From JAABYT01 sp041581935 (lineage in GTDB: Bacteria > Pseudomonadota > Gammaproteobacteria > HK1), in NCBI GenBank assembly GCA_041581935.1, contig JBFICP010000061.1, positions 1 to 15,042 on the forward strand: 15,042 nt of DNA, given 5' to 3'. The translations under genes and the position numbers were made by a program. A model generated the notes under the pieces. That model was not told where the DNA came from and did not search any database. It saw nothing but the letters and a program-made list of their open reading frames with translations. Each line of letters starts with the position of its first letter. The stretch's first letter is position 1. This document shows positions 7,354 through 14,985 of this stretch, one piece after another.

Positions 7354-8475
7354 TCAGTTCCGTGCGCGCGCGCGTGCTCGGAAACGCGCCGGGGTGAACG
7401 GCGCGAGATCGACGCTGGTGCTGGCGCCCTCGGCGATGAGCTCCGCCATGGCGGCACCGCTGGCGGGTGCGTTGAGGATCCCCCAGCAGTTGTGGCCGGT
7501 GGCGACATAGGCGCCGGCGATGCCGGGCACGCCGCCCATGACCGGAAGCGCGTCGGCGCAGATGGGCCGGTAGCAGGCGTGCTCGCTGAGCACCCGCGTG
7601 TGGCCCATGCACGAGGACAGATCGGCGGCTACGCGTCGAAGCGTGGCGGTCGCTCGCCGGTCCACCGAAACCTCGGCCGGGTCGTCGGGCAACGGCCGAT
7701 CATCGCCGAGTCCGCACACGTAGATCTCGCCATCGGGACGCGCAAAGATTTCCGGCGCCAGACGCTCGCCGTCCACGTCCTGATAGTCGACGAAGAGCGC
7801 GTGCGCCGGAACCGGCACGTCCGGCTCGAGCGTGATGCTGAATCCCTTGAGCCCGTCGACGGGTGGAAGCGGCAGCCAGGCGGCCGCGCGCGCGCTCCAC
7901 GGACCCATGGCGATGACCACCGCATCGGCCGGCATCAGCGCGCCGTCGATGCGGACACCGCGCACCCGGGCACCCGCGTCGGCAAGGTCCACGCCTTCGA
8001 CGCACCCGGTGATCACCTTTGCGCCCATGTTCTGCGCCGCGTCCATGAGCGCCAGGGTGAACCGTCGAGGGTGCACCTGCGCCGTGGTTTGCGTGCTGCC
8101 GAGCTGCGCGTAGACGGCACAGTTGCCGTCCAGCCACGCCGCGCCGGCCTTTGCGTTGTCGCCGACCACATCGCCGCCGGCGCGCGCCGCAACCCCGAAG
8201 GTGGTCATCGGCCGGTATCCGTAGTCGGCATCGATGCGGCGGGCAAGCTCGGCGTGCATGGCGAAGCTCTTGCGTGCGAGGGTTGCCATGGGCGAGCCGT
8301 CGCACCAGTCGAGCGCGAGAAAACCGCCGGACTTGCCGGACGCGGCGCAGGCGATGGCGGTGCGCTCGATCACCGTGGAAGCGATGCCGCGAAGGGCGAG
8401 ATGGTAGGCGATCGACGCACCGATGACGCCGGCACCGCAGATGACGACGCGGGGGTTGCTGTTGCTCACCTGCAC
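7354..8475 (-). CDS. FAD-dependent oxidoreductase, DAO family, TDA3-like
   Basis: This is a 373-residue flavoprotein of the D-amino-acid-oxidase (DAO) fold. The N-terminus has the dinucleotide-binding motif VVICGAGVIGASIAYHLALR (Gly14, Gly16, Gly19) ending in an acidic residue at ERT. The segment ASGKSGGFLALDWCDGSPM at about residues 45-63 resembles the TDA3/FOXRED-like subgroup. A C-terminal GHNCWGILNAPASGAAMAELI closes the FAD site. No signal peptide or membrane helix is seen, so a cytoplasmic amine or amino-acid-type oxidoreductase is likely; the substrate is unknown. The start codon is GTG 8475, with an in-frame GTG at 8469 as alternative; neither has a strong ribosome site. It is the last gene of the leftward run, 69 bases after the methyltransferase. 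The C-terminus ends in an Arg/Ala alternation encoded by a GC-alternating tract. Confidence 0.85.
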   Translation of the reverse strand: MQVSNSNPRVVICGAGVIGASIAYHLALRGIASTVIERTAIACAASGKSGGFLALDWCDGSPMATLARKSFAMHAELARRIDADYGYRPMTTFGVAARAGGDVVGDNAKAGAAWLDGNCAVYAQLGSTQTTAQVHPRRFTLALMDAAQNMGAKVITGCVEGVDLADAGARVRGVRIDGALMPADAVVIAMGPWSARAAAWLPLPPVDGLKGFSITLEPDVPVPAHALFVDYQDVDGERLAPEIFARPDGEIYVCGLGDDRPLPDDPAEVSVDRRATATLRRVAADLSSCMGHTRVLSEHACYRPICADALPVMGGVPGIAGAYVATGHNCWGILNAPASGAAMAELIAEGASTSVDLAPFTPARFRARARARN

Positions 8476-8504
8476 GACATTGAGACGCTTCCACTATCAG
8501 CGAT

Positions 8505-8530
8505 GCGGGAGCGCGCAGGCGCGCTCCTGC
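8505..8530. repeat. 12-bp inverted repeat between methyltransferase and FAD oxidoreductase genes
   Basis: Arm 8505-8516 (GCGGGAGCGCGC) and arm 8519-8530 (GCGCGCTCCTGC) are inverted copies with a single G:T-type mismatch, separated by two bases. In leftward RNA this would form a strong hairpin 14 bases after the methyltransferase stop and about 30 bases before the FAD gene start. No T-tract follows it. It may act as a partial terminator or an mRNA-stabilising element. Confidence 0.65.
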
Positions 8531-8544
8531 AACACTGCACGAAA

Positions 8545-9420
8545 TCAGCTCTCCGGATTGCGCGCGCGCACCTTCCAGGAGCTCGATTGCATGACGATGC
8601 CTTCGTCGGCCTGATAACGGCTGAGCTCGGCCTTCAAGGCCGCGACGATCGTGTCGTGCTTGGCCTCGGCCGCGCTGCCGGCTTCCCGGTATACCTCGCC
8701 GGCGGGACCCAGGGCGAGCTGAAACTCGACGGCGTCGTCCAGCGTGTTGCCGACCATCAGCGGCGCGTCGATGCGCTCGAAACGAATTTCGTCGTAGCCG
8801 GCGATCTCCAGCTGCTTGGTGACCATTTCCTGATCGGCCATGGAAAACGGCCCGGGACCGCAGGTCCTGGCGTCTTCACCGGGGGGTGGCAGATGCTCGA
8901 GAACCACCTTCTTGGGCAGGCCGAGCCAGGGATTATCGTCGATGGTTCGCCATACGATCATGGTCATGATGCCGCCGGGCTTGAGCGACGTTCGCATGCT
9001 CCTCAGACCGGCGACCGGGTTTTCGAAGAACTGGGTGCCGAAGCGCGCGAAGCAGAAATCGTGAATCGGCTCGAAAGGATAGCTCTGAACGTCGCCTTCG
9101 ACGAAGGTGACGTTGGTCACTCCTTCGGCCTTGGCGTCCGCGCGGCCGAACTCGAGAAATGCATTGCAGCAATCGATACCGAGAACCGACCCGTCGGGAC
9201 CCACCTGCTTGGCAAGCTTGATGGCCGTGTCGCCGAAGCCGCAGCCGACGTCGACGACCGTGTCGCCCTTTCGCACTTCCAGGGTGGGAAAGATCATGTC
9301 GCTGTGATGGGTCAGGCCGCCGACCAGAATGTGGCGGTACCTGGTGAACTTGGGAACGAGGATCTCGTTCCAGAAATCGACGAACTCGTTACTGCTAGCC
9401 GCTGCCGGTGCACTGCTCAT
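8545..9420 (-). CDS. Class I SAM-dependent methyltransferase
   Basis: This 291-residue protein has a Rossmann-like methyltransferase core. Motif I, VVDVGCGFGDTA, is at residues 55-66. The acidic residue binding the SAM ribose is in GID at 81-83, and a VEGDVQSYPF motif follows at 107-116. LKPGGIMTMIVWR marks the later core strand. The group resembles UbiE/COQ5-like small-molecule methyltransferases. The ATG at 9420 is preceded by GAGGAG about nine bases upstream, which supports the start. It has no signal peptide and should be cytoplasmic. It lies between a 4Fe-4S protein gene (92-base gap) and the FAD oxidoreductase on the same strand. The methyl acceptor cannot be inferred. Confidence 0.88.
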   Translation of the reverse strand: MSSAPAAASSNEFVDFWNEILVPKFTRYRHILVGGLTHHSDMIFPTLEVRKGDTVVDVGCGFGDTAIKLAKQVGPDGSVLGIDCCNAFLEFGRADAKAEGVTNVTFVEGDVQSYPFEPIHDFCFARFGTQFFENPVAGLRSMRTSLKPGGIMTMIVWRTIDDNPWLGLPKKVVLEHLPPPGEDARTCGPGPFSMADQEMVTKQLEIAGYDEIRFERIDAPLMVGNTLDDAVEFQLALGPAGEVYREAGSAAEAKHDTIVAALKAELSRYQADEGIVMQSSSWKVRARNPES

Positions 9421-9512
9421 GGCCGATCACTCCTCGGGATTCGAGACTTCGAAAGTACACGATACGCGGTCATTGTGTCTGGACGACTTCTCCCGCGTTT
9501 GATGTGTTTCAA

Positions 9513-10232
9513 TCATTTCCGCCGGCCGGGATCGCGATTCGCGGCCAGAAACGCCGCCATATGAAAGGCCATCTGTGGCGGTGCGTACTGAAATCGTACG
9601 CCCACCGGACAGGCGCGTCGAGCGAGACATCCACCGCCGAGACACTCGCCGCCCCGGGCGCTGGCGATGTGCTCGATGCACGCGGGGACATCGTAGTTTC
9701 CCGGCGTGAACGCGCCGACCGGACAGCTGTCGAGACACGGTTTGTCGGCGCAGGTGTCGCACGGCGCAGGCCGCACGTCCGGCGGAGGGAGTTCGATGCT
9801 GTGCGCGAATGCCAGGGCGCCGCGGTAGGCGTGCCACAAACCGTAATCCGGATGAATGAGCGGGCCGATAGGCGACGGATAGACGGGCTCGGCGCGCTGC
9901 GCCCAGCGAACGAAGGGCAGATAGGGAGGCCCGCCGAAAGGAAACAGTGCCTCGGCGCCGAGCGCTTCGGCAAGCTCGCCGACCACCCGTGTGCTCCACC
10001 GATCCAGCGGGTTGCGCGACAGCCGCGCTTCCCGCGCCGCCTGAAAGGCGTCCCAGCTGCTGCGACCGGCGACGCCCACGAGCATCAGCGTCGCCACCGG
10101 TCGGCCATCGGCCATGTCCGGCACGGCATCGGCAGGCACCGGATGGAAGGCGCCCCGTGGCGCGAGTCCCCGCGTCTCGACCGCGTGGCAGATGGACGCG
10201 TAGCCCACGGCATTTTTGTCCGAGGCGATCAT
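9513..10232 (-). CDS. 4Fe-4S dicluster ferredoxin-like protein
   Basis: From ATG 10232 this is 239 residues. The first half has no obvious motif. At residues 158-170 there is a clear cluster-binding set, C-x2-C-x4-C-x3-C followed by PVGAF. A second set, C185, C197, C202 and C208-P (within CLGGGCLARRACPVG), is spaced differently from an ordinary ferredoxin. The protein probably carries two iron-sulfur clusters and moves electrons in the cytoplasm; its partner is unknown. The frame is open to 10310, which would overlap the ligase gene by 20 bases. I preferred 10232 because AAAGG lies about eight bases upstream and the similarity to related proteins seems to start there. The second half distantly resembles QueG-type domains, but the QueG cobalamin domain is absent. 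Confidence 0.8.
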   Translation of the reverse strand: MIASDKNAVGYASICHAVETRGLAPRGAFHPVPADAVPDMADGRPVATLMLVGVAGRSSWDAFQAAREARLSRNPLDRWSTRVVGELAEALGAEALFPFGGPPYLPFVRWAQRAEPVYPSPIGPLIHPDYGLWHAYRGALAFAHSIELPPPDVRPAPCDTCADKPCLDSCPVGAFTPGNYDVPACIEHIASARGGECLGGGCLARRACPVGVRFQYAPPQMAFHMAAFLAANRDPGRRK

Positions 10233-10290
10233 CGATAGACCTTTACGACATTGCGGGTGAGCGAACGCGATGGCCGTGATCGGCGTGGGC

Positions 10291-11529
10291 TTATTCGTAG
10301 CTCCTGACATCGTCGATGACCTTGCCGTCGTTGGCGAGGCTTCCGGGCGCGGTGAGCACGATGTCGGCGCGCAGCTTGCAGAGCTCGCGAACCGAGCCCG
10401 CGATCGCCTCGCCGAGGGCGTCCGACGGCGGCTCGGCGGTCTCGCAGTGCAGCGTCATGACGTCCTGATTGTCGACGCTGTCGATCACCAACCGACCCTT
10501 CGAGACCTGCGGATGCCGCGCGAGCACGGCGGCCACCTGTGACGGATGCACGAACATGCCGCGCACCTTGGTGGTCTGATCCGCGCGCCCCATCCACCCC
10601 TTGACGCGCACGTTGGTGCGCCCGCAGGGGCTGGCGCCGGGCATGGTCGCCGACATGTCGCCGGTGGCGAATCGAATCAAAGGATAGTCCGGATTCAGGG
10701 TGGTCACGACCACCTCGCCCACCTCGCCGGATTCCACCGGATCGCCGGTCCCCGGGCGCACGATCTCCACGATCACGCCTTCGTCGACAATCATGCCCTC
10801 CATGGCATCGGATTCGTAGGCAATCAGACCGAGGTCGGCGGTAGCGTAACACTGGCGGACGGCCACGCCTCTTTCGGCGAGGCTCTGGCGCAGGCTCGGA
10901 GGCAACGCCTCGCCCCCGACGAGCGCTTTGTCGAGACACGAGACATCCGCGCCGAGCTCGACGGCCTTATCCAAAATGATACTGAGAAATGAGGGCGTGC
11001 CCACATACCCCGACGGCCTGAGATGCGCGATGGTTTTCACCTGCAGCTCCGTTTGACCGATACCGGCGGGAAACACCGGACAGCCGACGGCGCGGGCGCC
11101 GGACTCGAGCATCATTCCCGCGGGTGTGAAGTGATACGAGAACGTGTTGTGAATCAGCTCACCGCGTCGAAACCCGGCTGCAAACAGCGCCCGGCCCATG
11201 CGCCAGTAGTCGCCGCGGGCCGTCTCGGGCTCGAATATGGGCCCCGGGGAGGCGTAGACATGGGTGAGCGCTTCGGTAGCGACCGCCGAAAAGCCGCCGA
11301 AAGGCGGATCACCCGCCTGGCGCTCGGAGAGGTGGGATTTGCGCGTGACCGGCAATTGCGCCAGCGCGGCACGCGTGGTGATGGCACGCGCATCGACGCC
11401 TTCGAGGATCGCACCATAGGCCGGTGCGTTGCGGCGGGCATTCTCAATCTGCACGGGCAACGCGTCGAGAAGCGCGCGCTCGCGCACTTCGTGAGCACGT
11501 GTTTCGAGATCGTCGAAATGTCGAGACAT
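10291..11529 (-). CDS. PaaK-like AMP-dependent CoA ligase (phenylacetate--CoA ligase family)
   Basis: This 412-residue protein has the layout of phenylacetate-CoA ligases (about 430 residues). NTFSYHFTPAG is at 128-138, CYATADLGLIAYES in the adenine pocket, IRFATGDMS at the ADP/ribose site, and GRADQTTKVRGMFVHPSQV at the hinge. A C-terminal NDGKVIDDV should hold the catalytic lysine. At residues 93-101, where PaaK has its Ser/Thr/Gly-rich phosphate loop, it reads ASPGPIFEP, so this loop is non-canonical. The enzyme probably adenylates a carboxylic acid and loads it on CoA. It begins 27 bases after the LivF-like gene, with AAAGG before the ATG, so it is very likely in the transporter operon and may activate the imported acid. 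Confidence 0.87.
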   Translation of the reverse strand: MSRHFDDLETRAHEVRERALLDALPVQIENARRNAPAYGAILEGVDARAITTRAALAQLPVTRKSHLSERQAGDPPFGGFSAVATEALTHVYASPGPIFEPETARGDYWRMGRALFAAGFRRGELIHNTFSYHFTPAGMMLESGARAVGCPVFPAGIGQTELQVKTIAHLRPSGYVGTPSFLSIILDKAVELGADVSCLDKALVGGEALPPSLRQSLAERGVAVRQCYATADLGLIAYESDAMEGMIVDEGVIVEIVRPGTGDPVESGEVGEVVVTTLNPDYPLIRFATGDMSATMPGASPCGRTNVRVKGWMGRADQTTKVRGMFVHPSQVAAVLARHPQVSKGRLVIDSVDNQDVMTLHCETAEPPSDALGEAIAGSVRELCKLRADIVLTAPGSLANDGKVIDDVRSYE

Positions 11530-11556
11530 GCGACCTTTTGAGCGCCAGCTCGAGCG

Positions 11557-12384
11557 TTATGCGAGCCACCGTTTGCGTCGGCGATAGTGCTTCACATTGC
11601 GAAAGCTCTTGCGGTGCTCGCCACTCACACCCAGATAGAATTCCTTGACGTCTTCGTTCTCGGACAGTGCCGAGGCCACACCGTCCATCACCACGCGTCC
11701 GGTTTCGAGGATATAACCGTACTTCGCGAAGCGCAGTGCCACGTTGGTATTCTGCTCAGCCAGCAGGAAGGTGACGCCTTCGTCCGCGTTCAGCCGAGCG
11801 ACGATCTCGAAAATTTCTTCGACCAGCTGCGGCGCCAGCCCCATCGACGGCTCGTCGAGAAGTATCACCGATGGGCGCGCCATCAGGGCCCGTCCGAGCG
11901 CAGTCATCTGCTGCTCGCCGCCGGAGGTATAACCGGCTTGGGCGTCGCGTCGCTCCTTCAAGCGAGGAAAGTAGTGATAAACCTTGTCGAGGTCCTCGAG
12001 CACGGCGGCACGGCCGTCCTTGCGCGTATAGCTGCCGGTGAGCAGATTCTCCTCGACCGTCAGGTGCTCGAAGCAGCGCCGGCCCTCCATGACCTGAATG
12101 ACGCCGCGTTGCACGAGCTCGCTCGGGCTCAACCTGTCGGTGCGTTCACCCTTGAACTCGATGGAGCCCTTTGTGATGTCGCCGCGTTCGGACTTGAGCA
12201 GGTTGGAGATGGCCTTCAGCGTGGTGGTCTTACCGGCGCCGTTGCCCCCGAGGAGGGCGACGATGCCCCCCTCGGGAACTTCCAACGAAACGCCTTTCAA
12301 CACGAGGATGACGTGATTATAAATCACCTCGATGTTGTTGACGGCGAGCAGCGGCGTGCCGTTGCTTTTCTGGTCCACAACCAT
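11557..12384 (-). CDS. ABC transporter ATP-binding protein, LivF-like
   Basis: This 275-residue nucleotide-binding subunit powers a branched-chain-amino-acid-type (HAAT family) importer. Walker A, GGNGAGKTT, is at 46-54; the Q-loop glutamine is near 97; the signature TSGGEQQ is at 153-159; Walker B, VILLDEPS, is at 173-180. The switch position reads AEQN, as is usual in LivF, where His is replaced. It is longer than E. coli LivF (237). A short insert around SERGDITKGS and a basic C-terminal extension ending HYRRRKRWLA account for the difference. It starts 23 bases after the binding-protein gene with no clear ribosome site, and the PaaK-like ligase follows. The LivG partner subunit is not in the window. 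Confidence 0.93.
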   Translation of the reverse strand: MVVDQKSNGTPLLAVNNIEVIYNHVILVLKGVSLEVPEGGIVALLGGNGAGKTTTLKAISNLLKSERGDITKGSIEFKGERTDRLSPSELVQRGVIQVMEGRRCFEHLTVEENLLTGSYTRKDGRAAVLEDLDKVYHYFPRLKERRDAQAGYTSGGEQQMTALGRALMARPSVILLDEPSMGLAPQLVEEIFEIVARLNADEGVTFLLAEQNTNVALRFAKYGYILETGRVVMDGVASALSENEDVKEFYLGVSGEHRKSFRNVKHYRRRKRWLA

Positions 12385-12407
12385 TCGCCGTCAAGTCAGG
12401 TCCGTGC

Positions 12408-13727
12408 TCAGCTGCAGCTGCGTGGAGTGATATTGTTCTCCTTCGCATAGGACATGGCCGCTTCCTCGATCATCGGCCGGACCACTTCACGCATCGTCGG
12501 GATCCAGTCGCTAACGATATTCCACTTCTGGCCGTCCCACTGCTGGATGAGGATCGGACCGCCGCTCTCGTGATCGGCACAGCTTACCTTCACCGGGCGG
12601 GTAAACCCGTTCATGCCGAGCTGGGAGAGCCGCGCCTCGGTAATGTTCAGGTTCTCGAGACCCCAGCGAACCTGCTCACCGGTCATGGCCTTCTTGCCGA
12701 ACTTCTCTTGCGCGGTGCGCACCGCTTCGGCGCCGAACATGGCGTTGAGGACCGCGCGATTGTAAAGCACCTCGCCGATATTGTTCTTCTTGGCCTCCTC
12801 GACGTCACCGTTGTAGACGTACTGGATGATGTCGTCGTGCACGCGGAACCCGGTGCCTGGCTGATGAAGCGCCGCCGACTTGTAGCCCTTGGCCGCCGGT
12901 CCGGCGGGAATGACATCCGCGTCGCTGCCGGACCACCAGTTGCCGACGAAACGATCCATCGGATAGTTGACCGCCGCGGCTTCCTTGACCGCGACCTGGT
13001 TCATCACACCCCAGCCGGACATGAATACCCAATCGGGTCTGAGCTTGCGGATCTGCAGCCAGGTGGCTTTCTGCTCTTGTCCCGGATGGTCGACGGCCAG
13101 CAGGGTCAGCTTGTAGCCGTACTTCTCGGCCAGCACGCCGAGCGTGGGATTCGCTTCCTTGCCGTATGCACTGTTGTGATAGACATGGGCGATCTTCTTA
13201 CCCCTGAGCTTGTCGAGCCCGCCCTCTTCATTCGCGACGTAGTTGATGAACGCGGAGGCCTGGCTCCAGTACGTGGTCGGGAAATTGTAGACCCACTCGA
13301 ACACGCGTCCGTCGGCCGCCGCGGTCTGTCCATAGCCCATGGACAGGATCGGAATTCCGTCGACCGGTGCCTTGGGAATCAGCTGATAGGTGATACCGGT
13401 GCTGAACGGGTTGACCAACGTCGCTCCGTAGGTGCCCTTGTCCTTCAGCTTCTCGTAGCACTCGACGCCGAGCTTGGTGTTGTACTGCGTCTCGCATTCC
13501 TCGAAGGTCACCTTGACGCCGTTGATGCCGCCATCGCGCTTGTTGAGCATCGTGTAGTAGTCGCGAAAACCGTTTGCGACCGGGATACCGCTCGGCGCGT
13601 AGGGGCCGGTGCGGTAGACGAGCATCGGAAAGAACTGTTCTTCCTCGGCCATGGCAGGACCGGCGAATGCACCGGTCAGCGCCACCACTGCGCCCAGGAG
13701 AGAAAGTACTAACTTGTTGATTTTCAT
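12408..13727 (-). CDS. ABC transporter periplasmic substrate-binding protein (LivK-like, Peripla_BP_6 type)
   Basis: This 439-residue protein has a Sec signal peptide, MKINKLVLSL to about PAMA27, with cleavage before EEEQ. The mature protein has the two-lobed type I periplasmic-binding fold: GFRDYYTMLNKRDGGINGVKV, then KKIAHVYHNSAYGKEANPTLGVLAEKYG, then a C-terminal AEAVRTAQEKFG...ENLNITEARL. It is longer than the Leu/Ile/Val-binding LivK, as in members that bind aromatic or other organic acids. It captures substrate in the periplasm and delivers it to the LivH/LivM-like permeases. AGGAGGAG (13731-13738) just before the ATG is a near-perfect ribosome site, in keeping with a highly expressed binding protein. 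The ligand cannot be named from the sequence. Confidence 0.92.
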   Translation of the reverse strand: MKINKLVLSLLGAVVALTGAFAGPAMAEEEQFFPMLVYRTGPYAPSGIPVANGFRDYYTMLNKRDGGINGVKVTFEECETQYNTKLGVECYEKLKDKGTYGATLVNPFSTGITYQLIPKAPVDGIPILSMGYGQTAAADGRVFEWVYNFPTTYWSQASAFINYVANEEGGLDKLRGKKIAHVYHNSAYGKEANPTLGVLAEKYGYKLTLLAVDHPGQEQKATWLQIRKLRPDWVFMSGWGVMNQVAVKEAAAVNYPMDRFVGNWWSGSDADVIPAGPAAKGYKSAALHQPGTGFRVHDDIIQYVYNGDVEEAKKNNIGEVLYNRAVLNAMFGAEAVRTAQEKFGKKAMTGEQVRWGLENLNITEARLSQLGMNGFTRPVKVSCADHESGGPILIQQWDGQKWNIVSDWIPTMREVVRPMIEEAAMSYAKENNITPRSCS

Positions 13728-13902
13728 GAACTCCTCCTACCTCGCTTATACTTGTTAAACGGTAGAGACACCGTGCTTCGCGACTCTAGCATGGGCCGCA
13801 GGCAGGGCAAAGTCTCCGCGAACGGACCTTAATGTTCCACGCCGCTGTCGGAGTACGGGCGTCGCGCGGCGTCGTCGCGACTGCCTGTTTCCGCACGCCT
13901 TA
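13728..13902 (-). promoter_or_regulatory. 175-base gap within the transporter operon, with stem-loop and possible promoter
   Basis: This gap between the LivM-like gene and the binding-protein gene is much longer than the other gaps of this operon. On the coding (leftward) strand a stem-loop with nine base pairs and one bulged base (13858-13885, arms around GTCGCG and CGCGAC) lies just after the LivM-like stop. It is followed by a weak promoter candidate, TTGCCC (complement of 13805-13810) with a 16-base spacer to TAGAGT (complement of 13783-13788). A five-base-pair hairpin (13759-13774) and the strong ribosome site come next. The layout would allow the binding protein to be made in excess over the permeases. 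Confidence 0.4.
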
Positions 13903-14979
13903 TCAATAGGGAAACGGCCAAACCCTCAGCTTCTCCTTCGCGATCTGCCACAGGCGCGCGAACCCGTTGGGCTCCACGATGAGGAAATACACGATTAATC
14001 CACCGAAGATCATGACCTCGAGATGCTTTTGCAAATCGGTCGCCATGGCGATTCCAAACAGCTGCGGCGCGTTGGTGAGAAACACCGGAACGAGGGTGAT
14101 GAAAGCGGCTCCCAGGAAAGAGCCCAGAATGCTGCCGAGACCGCCGATGATCACCATGAACAGCACCTGGAACGAAACATTGATGTCGAAGGCCTCGGTC
14201 TCGACGCTGCCGAGATAAAGACACAGGGTCATCGCGCCGGCTACGCCGCAGTAGAACGACGACACGGCAAAAGCCCCCAGCTTGGTCTGCATCGGCCGGA
14301 AGCCGATAATCTCCGCCGCGATGTCCATATCGCGGATCGCCATCCAGGATCGCCCGATGCGGCTTCGAACGAGATTCTTGGCCGCCAGCGCCCCCACCGC
14401 GACCAGCGTGAGGGCCACCAGATATCGCACCTCGGCAGTGGCCTCCGGGCCGATGATCATGACGCCGAGTATCTCGCGCGGCGGCGCGATGATGGTTCCC
14501 GACGGATTGTAGTTGTAGAACCAGGGTACCTTGTTGAACATCCAGCTCAGGAAGAACTGAGACGCAAGGGTCGCGACTGCCAGATAAAAGCCTTTGATAC
14601 GCAGACTCGGAATACCGAACACGAGGCCCACCGCCGCGGTAATAAGCCCGGCAAGAATGAAGGCGACGATGACGTTGAGATCCGGAAACGCTGTAATCAG
14701 CTTGTACGTCGCGTATCCGCCGACCGCCATGAAGCCGCCGGTGCCGAGGCTCAGCTGGCCGGCATAACCGAGCAGCAGGTTGAGTCCGATGGCCGCCATG
14801 CTGAACACCAGGAACGGGATGAGCACGGCCTGGAGCCAGTACTCGTTAGCGACGTAGGGCACCACCAGATAAGCGATTAGTAGCAGACCGATGACGAACC
14901 AGCGGTCCTGGGCGATCGGGAACATCGCCTGGTCGGCATCGTAGCTGGTTTTGAATTGTCCTGCTTCACGGTAGAGCAT
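13903..14979 (-). CDS. ABC transporter permease, LivM-like
   Basis: This 358-residue membrane protein has a soluble N-terminal stretch and then a row of hydrophobic helices from RWFVIGLLLIAYLVVPYV onward. Family hallmarks are AIGLNLLLGYAGQLSLGTGGFMAVGGYATY near residues 85-113, FGIPSLRIKGFYLAVATLA, and RSWMAIRDMDIAAEIIGFRP, the cytoplasmic loop that meets the ATPase. The C-terminal GGLGSILGSFLGAAFI and IVEPNGFARLW are also typical. It forms the inner-membrane pore with the LivH-like subunit, whose gene ends six bases before this start. AAAGGG inside the end of that gene may help initiation. Length and order fit a HAAT-family importer. Confidence 0.93.
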   Translation of the reverse strand: MLYREAGQFKTSYDADQAMFPIAQDRWFVIGLLLIAYLVVPYVANEYWLQAVLIPFLVFSMAAIGLNLLLGYAGQLSLGTGGFMAVGGYATYKLITAFPDLNVIVAFILAGLITAAVGLVFGIPSLRIKGFYLAVATLASQFFLSWMFNKVPWFYNYNPSGTIIAPPREILGVMIIGPEATAEVRYLVALTLVAVGALAAKNLVRSRIGRSWMAIRDMDIAAEIIGFRPMQTKLGAFAVSSFYCGVAGAMTLCLYLGSVETEAFDINVSFQVLFMVIIGGLGSILGSFLGAAFITLVPVFLTNAPQLFGIAMATDLQKHLEVMIFGGLIVYFLIVEPNGFARLWQIAKEKLRVWPFPY

Positions 14980-14985
14980 TTTCGT

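Noticed and set aside
7362..7376. Alternating GC tract (possible Z-DNA)
   Set aside because: It is only 15 bases and is explained by the Arg-Ala-Arg codons at the end of the FAD oxidoreductase gene.
7131..7508. Leftward 125-codon frame overlapping the end of the FAD gene and the non-coding gap
   Set aside because: Most of it is a shifted frame of the FAD gene; the part in the gap resembles nothing and has no ribosome site.
7345..9564. Very long rightward open frame (739 codons) antisense to the FAD and methyltransferase genes
   Set aside because: Its translation has no recognisable domain and is rich in Arg/His/Asp/Gly, as expected of the complement of GC-rich genes. The opposite strand carries two clear enzyme families.
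10233..10310. Longer N-terminus for the 4Fe-4S protein starting at 10310
   Set aside because: It would overlap the ligase stop by 20 bases and has no better ribosome site than ATG 10232, though it cannot be fully excluded.
12570..13712. Rightward open frame of 380 codons opposite the substrate-binding protein gene
   Set aside because: It mirrors a gene with a signal peptide and binding-protein motifs; no family resemblance in the antisense product.
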